Positions 1 through 5,462 of a stretch of DNA of 10,247 bases are shown one piece after another. The position numbers and the translations under genes were made by a program. The DNA lies in contig CAZENQ010000113.1 of the NCBI GenBank assembly GCA_964513655.1, positions 1 to 10,247 on the forward strand. Reading direction: 5' to 3'. Below the pieces are notes generated by a model that was not told the DNA's origin, did no database searches, and saw nothing but the letters and a program-made list of their open reading frames with translations. The stretch comes from G020350405 sp964513655. GTDB lineage: Bacteria; Planctomycetota; Phycisphaerae; Sedimentisphaerales; Anaerobacaceae. Every line of letters starts with the position of its first letter. Within the stretch, counting starts at the first letter, position 1.

Positions 1-183
1 CGCGCACGTGCAAGTGCCATTTTAGCTAAACGGCGGGCCGGATAGGAAAATCAAAGATTAAAAATCAACCCCGACTACGACGTTCGAGGGCGTGGAATGC
101 GAAGATACAGATAAAAATGCAAAAAAGGAGTAAGGAGCCAGGAGTAAGAAGTAAGAAGGGGGAAAGGCAGGTGGCTTTGATGT

Positions 184-242
184 GGCTCCCCCTTAGAGTC
201 CGGGGGACTCTAGGCAAGGGGGTGCCGAGGAAAGGACTCGGC
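184..242 (+). repeat. Two overlapping strong hairpins, possible terminator or REP-like element
   Basis: CCCCCTT (188-194) pairs with AAGGGGG (216-222) and AGAGTCC (195-201) with GGACTCT (205-211). This gives a 14-bp stem with a GGG loop and a four-base bulge (212-215), extended by GGC/GCC at the foot. The same GCC at 224-226 also begins a second stem, GCCGAG (224-229) with CTCGGC (237-242), so the two structures compete. A run of five T follows at 248-252 after AGAGA, so the second stem could act as a weak intrinsic terminator for a gene upstream of the window. A genome-repeat palindrome is equally possible. Confidence 0.6.
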
Positions 243-257
243 AGAGATTTTTAGGGT

Positions 258-296
258 TTGACAAATATTGTTTTTCGGGGTAATTTATTGGGGAAA
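258..296 (+). repeat. Copy 1 of a 39-base promoter-like direct repeat
   Basis: The segment begins with a perfect TTGACA (258-263). Seventeen bases later comes TAATTT (281-286), which keeps the first, second and last positions of a -10 box. It matches 859-897 at 36 of 39 positions in the same orientation, 601 bases apart. The copies stand upstream of the RraB-like gene and the KAP gene respectively. It may be a conserved promoter or part of a longer dispersed repeat. Confidence 0.6.
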
Positions 297-435
297 GTTG
301 GCAGTGGGACAGACACCCAGGGCGGTAATCAGCAAGCTGCGAGAGAGTTGTCGTTGGGTTTTTTTATTGAATCAGGACAGGTTTCGCGGATGAATTCGTA
401 TGCCGTATATCGATGAAGGTTAAAAGTTAAAATGT

Positions 436-464
436 TTGAATCTAAGTAGCAGAACGAATATAAT
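436..464 (+). promoter_or_regulatory. Sigma70-type promoter for the RraB-like gene
   Basis: TTGAAT (436-441) is followed after 17 bases by a perfect TATAAT (459-464). Transcription would start near 471, leaving a leader of about 27 bases that contains the GGAGGA ribosome-binding site at 483-488, nine bases before the ATG at 498. Position, spacing and the short leader all fit the downstream gene. Confidence 0.65.
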
Positions 465-497
465 GAAATAAGAACGCAGTATGGAGGATAATTTTTT

Positions 498-845
498 ATG
501 GTTGAAGCAAATGAAGCTGATAAGGCGGTTCTTCGCCAGCTCAAGGCTCATGGATCTGACCTTACAAAGCCACATAAAATTGAGTTTTTCTTTTATTTTC
601 CTTCTGAAGCTTTGGCAAAGTCAGCAGTCGCCGAGATTGAGAGTGGAAACCTCGAGGTTGAAATTAGAGCCGAGAATATTCCGTGGTGGAAGAAGTTGTT
701 CACAAAGCAGCAATGGTGTTGCTGTGCATCAAAGACCATGATTCCTGAAGAGGAAGCAGTTTTCGAGACAACAGCCAAGTTCAATGAAATAGCAAATAGA
801 TTCTCCGGGATATATGATGGATGGGTAGCTGAGGTAACGACATAA
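498..845 (+). CDS. RraB-like protein (RNase E regulator B family)
   Basis: This 115-residue protein has the layout of the RraB family: an N-terminal helix with VLRQLKAHGSDL and KPHKIEFFFYFP (residues 11-35), a helix around 36-50, a strand carrying a basic/aromatic stretch (WWKKLF, 63-68), the KTMIP segment (79-83) and the C-terminal FNEIANRFSGIYDGW motif (95-109). In gamma-proteobacteria RraB binds RNase E and modulates its cleavage of mRNA; whether that holds in this organism is unknown, so the family call is firmer than the function. The length is close to the family's usual size. The start at 498 is favoured over the out-of-frame ATG at 481 because GGAGGA (483-488) lies nine bases before it. 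Three consecutive cysteines (74-76) sit where family members normally have hydrophobic strand residues. The gene is monocistronic, with its own promoter and 314 bases to the next gene. No signal peptide is seen, so it should be cytoplasmic. Confidence 0.8.
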   Translation: MVEANEADKAVLRQLKAHGSDLTKPHKIEFFFYFPSEALAKSAVAEIESGNLEVEIRAENIPWWKKLFTKQQWCCCASKTMIPEEEAVFETTAKFNEIANRFSGIYDGWVAEVTT

Positions 846-858
846 AAGAAATTGGGGG

Positions 859-897
859 TTGACAAATATTGTTCTTTGGGGTAATTTATTGGTGAAA
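859..897 (+). repeat. Copy 2 of the 39-base promoter-like direct repeat
   Basis: TTGACA at 859-864, N17, then TAATTT at 882-887. It differs from copy 1 (258-296) at three positions. It begins 13 bases after the stop codon of the RraB-like gene, so it could start transcription towards the KAP gene, but the much better promoter at 1064-1091 is closer. Confidence 0.6.
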
Positions 898-1063
898 TTG
901 CAGAGCGGCGGAAAATTAGGGGTGGGGGATGAGGGGCGAGGTATGAGGGTAGAAGAATGAGCGAAGCGACAAAGAGTTGTAGGGACCTGCAAGGCGGGCA
1001 ACTGGGGCGGTGCATCGCCAGTCCCGAAGGGTCGGGACGAGAGAGTTGCCGTTATAATTGGGT

Positions 1064-1091
1064 TTGACAGGGTCGGAAAAGGTATTATAAT
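1064..1091 (+). promoter_or_regulatory. Near-consensus sigma70-type promoter for the KAP gene
   Basis: A perfect TTGACA (1064-1069) and a perfect TATAAT (1086-1091) are separated by 16 bases. Start of transcription near 1098 would leave a leader of about 60 bases, with GAGGGA at 1148-1153 six bases before the ATG at 1160. This is the best promoter match in the window and suggests the large sensor-like gene can be expressed constitutively unless a repressor acts here. Confidence 0.75.
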
Positions 1092-1159
1092 TTGGGGAGC
1101 AACTATGGAGGGTTCATCTTGGGGTAGCTGGGAATGATAAAGGTTAAGAGGGATTAGAG

Positions 1160-4100
1160 ATGGCAAACGCAGAACATCTGGAGATTTTAAAACGGACAGT
1201 AGGTGCTTGGAATCAGTGGCGACAGCGAAATCCAAACGTTCAGCCAGATTTGAGTGAGGCTGACCTCCGAGGGGACCAGCTTAGTGGCGCAAACCTTAGT
1301 AATGCGTTACTCCATGATTCGAAGCTTGTCAGAACAGTCTTAAATAAAGCAAATCTGGCTGGTGCTAATCTTAATAATGCACGACTGCGCTGGGCGCAAC
1401 TTGCACATGCAGATCTTACTGGAGCAAAGTTGTCATTGGCGGATTTACGTGAAACAAATTTTAACGACGCAACACTTAATAAGGCGGATCTTGGCGAAGC
1501 TAATCTTAGTCAGGCAACATTACAAAGTACCAGTTTAAATGAAGCTAATCTTAGTGGGGCAAACTTTAACCATGCAGATTTACGTGGTTCAAAACTTAAC
1601 TATGCCAATCTAACCGGAGCTAATCTTGCAAATACTAATCTTATTAACGCAAAACTTACTCATGCAAACCTAAATAAAGCAGAACTTTCTAAAGCACAGC
1701 TTAAAGGAGCTGATTTAAGTTACGCAGACTTTGACGGGACCAATCTAAGTGGTGCAAGTCTATATGAAGTGGATCTTCGCAATGCAACTTTTACTGGGGC
1801 AAATGTTACCGGTGTAGATTTTACAAGAGCAATTGCTGACGAACATCAGTTTGGGCCTGACCAGTTAAGCAATAAACAAAGAGAGCAATTACAATTTTCA
1901 ATAGAGATAACTGTTAAGGAGCCAGCAGCTGAACAAAGTGAGGAAAAGCAAGCGAAGCATCGTAAGGGCGTATCTTTTGAAAGTATTTATGGAAAAAAGA
2001 ATGATGTTCGGGCAATTATTGAAGAAGCGGCGAGAGAAGGGTGGACAGAGCTTGACTTGTCAGATAGAGGAATTACTGAACTTCCGGAAGAGATCGGGCA
2101 ATTGGAGAGATTGGAAACACTGCATCTTTTTGGGAATCAACTGACGGGGGTGCCGGTGGGTTTTGGGAAATTAGTGGGTTTGACAGTGCTAGGTCTTCAC
2201 AACAATCGACTGATGGAAGTGCCGAAGGAGATATGGCAATTAACGAATTTGACGTTGCTAAACCTTTCCAGCAATCAACTGAAGGAGGTACCAAAGGGGG
2301 TCGGGCAATTAGAAAAACTGCAACGTCTGTTTGTTTCCGACAATCAACTGACCAAGGTGTCGAAGGAGATCGGGAAATTAGTGAGTTTAAAAGTGTTGTA
2401 TCTTAACAACAATCAATTGACGGAGGTGCCGAAGGAGATTGAGGAATTAAAGAAGTTGAGGGATATCATTCTCACAGGTAACAATATCCCAAACGAAGAA
2501 GTTAAACGCATGGAAGACAAGATGATAGGAATAATAGAAGAAGGCGAACCTAGTGAAGGTGAAGTGGAGGAAGCGGATAGAGCACCGATAGAAAAGGCGT
2601 CTATAGGGGGCTATAGTATCTGTGACCAACCGACGGATGTTGATTCACTTGGTTTCGAGCCTTACACGACGGCGATAGCAGAGTTTCTGAGTCATAAGGA
2701 TACCAAGCCACCTTTAACCATGTCCATCGAGGGAGAATGGGGGAGCGGCAAATCTTCGTTTATGCTGCAGCTTTCGAACAAACTTAGTAAGAAAGGCGGA
2801 CTGATTGTCACATTCTCGCCATGGAGACACGAGGAGGAGGACTCAGTTTGGGCGGCTTTTGTTTTGACGTTTACGGACCAGCTGTCAAAGCAGCTTTACG
2901 AGAGATCGGGACTGGTTAAATGTTTGAAGGTGAGACTTAAGCTGGTGCAGGACCGTTTCGATTGGCGCAAGGGATGGCCTGCGGTTGCGAAGGTAGCAGC
3001 GCAATGCCTTGCGTATGTTCTTATTTTGATAGGTGTACTTACTGTGTTATGGGCTGGTGGAATCCCTTATCTTCAGCATATCTTGGCGAAGGTGTTCTTG
3101 ACCTTTGGGAGTGTAATGGGAGTTGGTTGGAAGGGCCTGAAGTCGATGCAGGATTTTGTGGGGAATCCGTTCGAGCACGAACTGAAGAAATATATCGAGA
3201 AGCCGGACTATACGGGACGTACACCGTTTATTGAGGAGTTCCACAAAGACTTCAAAAAGGTAGTAGAAGCATATGCCGGAGGGAAGAAAATTTACGTGCT
3301 TATAGATGACTTGGACCGCTGCGCGGTACCGAAAGCGGGGGAACTGATGCAGGCGATAAATTTGATGGTATCAGATGACCCACAGTTAATCTTTGTACTC
3401 GGAATGGACCGGGGAAAAGTGGCAGCTGGTTTGGCGGTGAAGCACAGAGAGATCATTCCTTATTTGAACCCCCGATTAGTTGATCAAAATGTTGACGGTG
3501 CTGGGGATTCGAATGAGTTAGCGGGTCTCAGATACGGTTATTCGTTCATTGAGAAGTTTGTTCAACTGCCGTTTACTATACCACGGGCTACGGAATCCGA
3601 GATTCAAACAATGATGGACGTCATAGCAACCGAATTACCATTGGAAGTAACAGAGATAGCGTCTGCGGATCGTGTGGCCGTGAGCACGGATAAAGTTGAT
3701 AAGGGAAGGAATAAGACTGAGATAAGCGAAACAGAGGAACCTGCAGGCTCTACAGAAGACTTTAAGGAGAGCGAGACTAAAGAAGAGCAGCAAAGGTGGC
3801 TCGAGTTGAGGATTGCGGAGGATTCGGAGCAAGTTAAGGCGATAGTAAATATGGTTGCTTCATCTCTGGACTGCAACCCTCGGCGCGTAAAACAGTTTAT
3901 AAATCTGTTTCGGCTGCGCGCCTATATAGCATACGAGACACAGCTATTAATCCTGCCTGAAAATATCGGCGGTTCCGAAGGGGGCGTGACGTTAGAACAG
4001 TTGGGAAAAATGGTAGCAATTGGTTTGAAATGGCCGTTGTTTGCGGAATCGCTTGAACGGGATGAATCGTTACTTGAGATGTTGGCGGATTTTGCTGAAG

Positions 4101-4945
4101 CGCGACCACGACCTATTAAGTCTCTGGAGGACGATATTGCGAAACGTTGGGCTGAAGAGAGCAAACTTATGGAATTGATGCGGTATGGCTGTTTAGACGA
4201 AGAAGGAGAGAAAGATATTTTTAATTGGTCTACGTATACTCTTTGCCAGGTTAATGTTGCGAGGCTTTTGCAGGTCTTACCAAAGACTACCAGTATAGCT
4301 GAGTTGAGTTCGGAGGATGAAAGTGCTCCGCCTGAGCACGAAGACGAAATTAGGCCTGCAGTGGACAGGGACATCAGTCAGGCCGGCTTAGAATTAGAAT
4401 CCAATGTGGAGTCAGAGTTGCCGCAGGAAAAGGTCCCTCAGAAGATGGCTGCAAATAAGTTTAAAGAGAAGCGTTCTAGGGGTGGAAAGGGCAAAAAGAT
4501 AGTTGCGAAGAAGAAAGCGGTGAAAAAGAGGGTTGCAACGAAACAAGCTGTGAAGAAGAAGGGAGAATTGAAAAAGGATACTTTAATCGATTCTTCATCC
4601 AAAACTCTAAGATGGTTATCGAGTATTAAAGCTAAGGTGGAAGCGAAAAATCTGTCATTGGAATATAACGAGGCAAAATATTGGGCAACATTGAAGAGCC
4701 CTCAGACAAACAGGAATATTGCTTATCTACACGCACAGAAGACTCAAATAAGATTATTTACCAGATTGAATCCATCTTTCGATTCGATGCTTCAGACAAC
4801 TCCTGCGTCACACAAGTGGGCGGATATGTATCCCTCAATCTTTAAAATAAGGAATGAAGAGTCGATTAATAAAGCAGTTAAATTGATTGTCAGTTCTTAT
4901 GAGGAAGATTCTCAAGGAAGTGGAAAAGCGGATCACGTGAGATAG
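1160..4945 (+). CDS. Pentapeptide-repeat / leucine-rich-repeat / KAP P-loop NTPase fusion
   Basis: This is a 1261-residue multidomain protein. Residues about 30-225 are A(D/N)LxX pentapeptide repeats forming a quadrilateral beta-helix. Residues about 283-445 are leucine-rich repeats of 23-residue period (LPxEIGQLxxL type, as in ROCO proteins). Residues about 482-925 form a KAP-family NTPase: DSLGFEPY entry motif, Walker A GEWGSGKS (525-532), two hydrophobic helices (about 609-633 and 638-656) inserted before Walker B VLIDDLDR (713-720), and the CNPRRVKQFINLFRLR motif (904-919). An acidic low-complexity insert spans about 830-880. Residues 1047-1095 are acidic, 1098-1140 are very lysine-rich, and 1145-1250 form a small domain resembling DUF5655. 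KAP members such as PifA of plasmid F act at the membrane and PifA blocks phage T7, so an NLR-like sensor is a fair inference, but the trigger and effector are unknown. The start has a good ribosome-binding site and its own promoter. The pentapeptide part is more AT-rich than the rest, hinting at domain shuffling. Confidence 0.85.
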   Translation: MANAEHLEILKRTVGAWNQWRQRNPNVQPDLSEADLRGDQLSGANLSNALLHDSKLVRTVLNKANLAGANLNNARLRWAQLAHADLTGAKLSLADLRETNFNDATLNKADLGEANLSQATLQSTSLNEANLSGANFNHADLRGSKLNYANLTGANLANTNLINAKLTHANLNKAELSKAQLKGADLSYADFDGTNLSGASLYEVDLRNATFTGANVTGVDFTRAIADEHQFGPDQLSNKQREQLQFSIEITVKEPAAEQSEEKQAKHRKGVSFESIYGKKNDVRAIIEEAAREGWTELDLSDRGITELPEEIGQLERLETLHLFGNQLTGVPVGFGKLVGLTVLGLHNNRLMEVPKEIWQLTNLTLLNLSSNQLKEVPKGVGQLEKLQRLFVSDNQLTKVSKEIGKLVSLKVLYLNNNQLTEVPKEIEELKKLRDIILTGNNIPNEEVKRMEDKMIGIIEEGEPSEGEVEEADRAPIEKASIGGYSICDQPTDVDSLGFEPYTTAIAEFLSHKDTKPPLTMSIEGEWGSGKSSFMLQLSNKLSKKGGLIVTFSPWRHEEEDSVWAAFVLTFTDQLSKQLYERSGLVKCLKVRLKLVQDRFDWRKGWPAVAKVAAQCLAYVLILIGVLTVLWAGGIPYLQHILAKVFLTFGSVMGVGWKGLKSMQDFVGNPFEHELKKYIEKPDYTGRTPFIEEFHKDFKKVVEAYAGGKKIYVLIDDLDRCAVPKAGELMQAINLMVSDDPQLIFVLGMDRGKVAAGLAVKHREIIPYLNPRLVDQNVDGAGDSNELAGLRYGYSFIEKFVQLPFTIPRATESEIQTMMDVIATELPLEVTEIASADRVAVSTDKVDKGRNKTEISETEEPAGSTEDFKESETKEEQQRWLELRIAEDSEQVKAIVNMVASSLDCNPRRVKQFINLFRLRAYIAYETQLLILPENIGGSEGGVTLEQLGKMVAIGLKWPLFAESLERDESLLEMLADFAEARPRPIKSLEDDIAKRWAEESKLMELMRYGCLDEEGEKDIFNWSTYTLCQVNVARLLQVLPKTTSIAELSSEDESAPPEHEDEIRPAVDRDISQAGLELESNVESELPQEKVPQKMAANKFKEKRSRGGKGKKIVAKKKAVKKRVATKQAVKKKGELKKDTLIDSSSKTLRWLSSIKAKVEAKNLSLEYNEAKYWATLKSPQTNRNIAYLHAQKTQIRLFTRLNPSFDSMLQTTPASHKWADMYPSIFKIRNEESINKAVKLIVSSYEEDSQGSGKADHVR
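1247..1834 (+). repeat. Pentapeptide repeat array within the KAP gene
   Basis: This stretch encodes roughly 39 consecutive five-residue units of the form A(D/N)LxX, with L or F at the central position of nearly every unit and A, S, T or C-sized residues at the preceding turn position. DNA words such as GCTAATCTTAG recur (for example near 1366, 1498 and 1546). The fold expected from the family is a right-handed quadrilateral beta-helix used for binding or as a rigid spacer. Confidence 0.85.
2051..2497 (+). repeat. Leucine-rich repeat array within the KAP gene
   Basis: About six to seven LRR units of 23 residues (69 bases) with LxxLxxLxLxxNxLxxVPxEI spacing. The first is degenerate (LDLSDRGITELPEEIGQL) and the last ends in LTGNNIPNEEV, a typical capping unit. 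The words AATCAACTGA and AAGGAGAT recur near 69-base spacing, indicating relatively young repeat expansion. Confidence 0.85.
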
Positions 4946-5058
4946 GCGCTGGGGTTACTTTAAGCGATACTGGGAAGTTGTTTGTCCTGAAACAGGGAGA
5001 CTTTTCCTTTAGTTGGCTTTATTATTACGGCTTTTTGTTAAACACTTGAGAGAGCGAT

Positions 5059-5285
5059 ATGAGAATTCGACCACAGACAATACTGTTGATGATGCTGGCT
5101 GGTTGGGTAAACCGGCATCAACAAGAGGAAAGAGAGTATTTGAAAAGAAGAAAATAAGATACTCCGGGAAAAGTTAGGGGGTATATGCGAGCTGCGAGTT
5201 TTTGTGGTTTGAAAGGGAGATGGCAAAATGGAGAAAATAGGCGGGGTAAAGGTTGGGGGAAGGGATTTGTCAGGCCTGAAGGTTG
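5059..5285 (+). pseudogene. Frameshifted N-terminal remnant of an integrase-type transposase
   Basis: The ATG at 5059 opens 32 codons containing LLMMLAGWVNRHQQ and ending EYLKRRK before TAA (5155-5157). Dropping one A from the AAAA run at 5143-5146 restores YLK followed by EENKILREKLGG (5147-5182). This N-terminal pattern, L(L/M)xLAGWxNRxQQxxxEYLxEENxxLRExLG, is recalled from a widespread group of bacterial integrase-core (rve) transposases, in which a helix-turn-helix region and a DDE catalytic core follow. Here the reading frame then decays: a further open piece (MEKIGGVKVGGRDLSGL, about 5228-5278) vaguely fits the next segment, and nothing of the catalytic core remains. It is therefore a dead relic of an insertion. 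The family call rests on memory of the motif and the exact 3' boundary is uncertain. Confidence 0.6.
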
Positions 5286-5315
5286 AAAAAAAGTAAGAAG
5301 GTCCGATAATTTTGC

Positions 5316-5343
5316 TTGACATCATCGCTCAACGGGATATAGT
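5316..5343 (+). promoter_or_regulatory. Sigma70-type promoter for the beta-helix gene
   Basis: A perfect TTGACA (5316-5321), a 16-base spacer and TATAGT (5338-5343, five of six matches). Transcription would begin near 5350, giving a leader of about 113 bases before the ATG at 5463. It lies just past the transposase remnant, so the old insertion could have supplied or displaced part of the control region. Confidence 0.65.
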
Positions 5344-5462
5344 AATTCAGGTCTAAGGAGGAATTGAGAAAAGGCGTATCATCGAATCGCACCCATCTCC
5401 CTAACGGAAAAGCTGCATTTAGATTGCGCCGGGCAGAAACCGGCTGAGAAAAGGAGGTCAGT

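Larger units (their letters stand above)
1..497. other. Non-coding leader region with repeats, hairpins and promoters
   Basis: No convincing complete gene is present. Frame 1 is open from the window edge to a TAG at 43-45 (14 residues, rich in Arg and Ala); it could be the end of a gene lying outside the window, but it is too short to judge. After it come AT-rich sequence and a purine-rich tract at about 123-176 with repeated GGAGTAAG/AAGTAAGAAG words. A hairpin pair lies at 184-242, a promoter-like repeat at 258-296, a T7 run at 359-365, and the promoter of the following gene at 436-464. The 14-base word CAAAGATTAAAAAT at 52-65 recurs at 9185-9198, which suggests repetitive intergenic DNA typical of this genome. 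Confidence 0.6.
846..1159. other. Intergenic region with duplicated leader elements before the KAP gene
   Basis: No gene is seen. Elements in order are: copy 2 of the 39-base repeat (859-897), a purine-rich tract (about 905-975), a hairpin GTCCCGA/TCGGGAC (1021-1027 with 1032-1038, loop AGGG) without a T run, then GAGAGAGTTGCCGTT (1041-1055 region) that mirrors GAGAGAGTTGTCGTT at 341-355, and finally the KAP promoter. The order (repeat, GGCGG stretch, GAGAGAGTTG) is the same as in 254-357, with an extra insertion here, so the two leaders look homologous. Confidence 0.6.
4946..5462. other. Intergenic region with transposase remnant and beta-helix gene leader
   Basis: After the KAP stop there is a small stem CCTG-AAA-CAGG (4986-4996) followed by CTTTTCCTTT, at best a weak terminator. 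A decayed transposase start lies at 5059 to about 5285. The promoter of the next gene follows at 5316-5343 and a leader of about 110 bases carries a 5-bp hairpin GCCGG/CCGGC (5428-5432 with 5440-5444) just upstream of AAGGAGGT (5451-5458). A TTG at 5364 opens a 27-codon basic reading frame ending at 5447, with an SD-like AAGGAGG too close (two bases) to be convincing. Confidence 0.6.

Noticed and set aside
1021..1038. GTCCCGA/TCGGGAC hairpin as terminator of the RraB-like gene
   Set aside because: It is 176 bases past the stop and is followed by GAGAGAG rather than T residues; it more likely belongs to the repeat module.
2073..2294. Minus-strand open frame across the LRR array
   Set aside because: It is a shadow of the leucine-rich repeats: its internal PPSVDC/PSVDCCEDLA repeats mirror the 69-base period of the plus-strand gene, and it has no ribosome-binding site.
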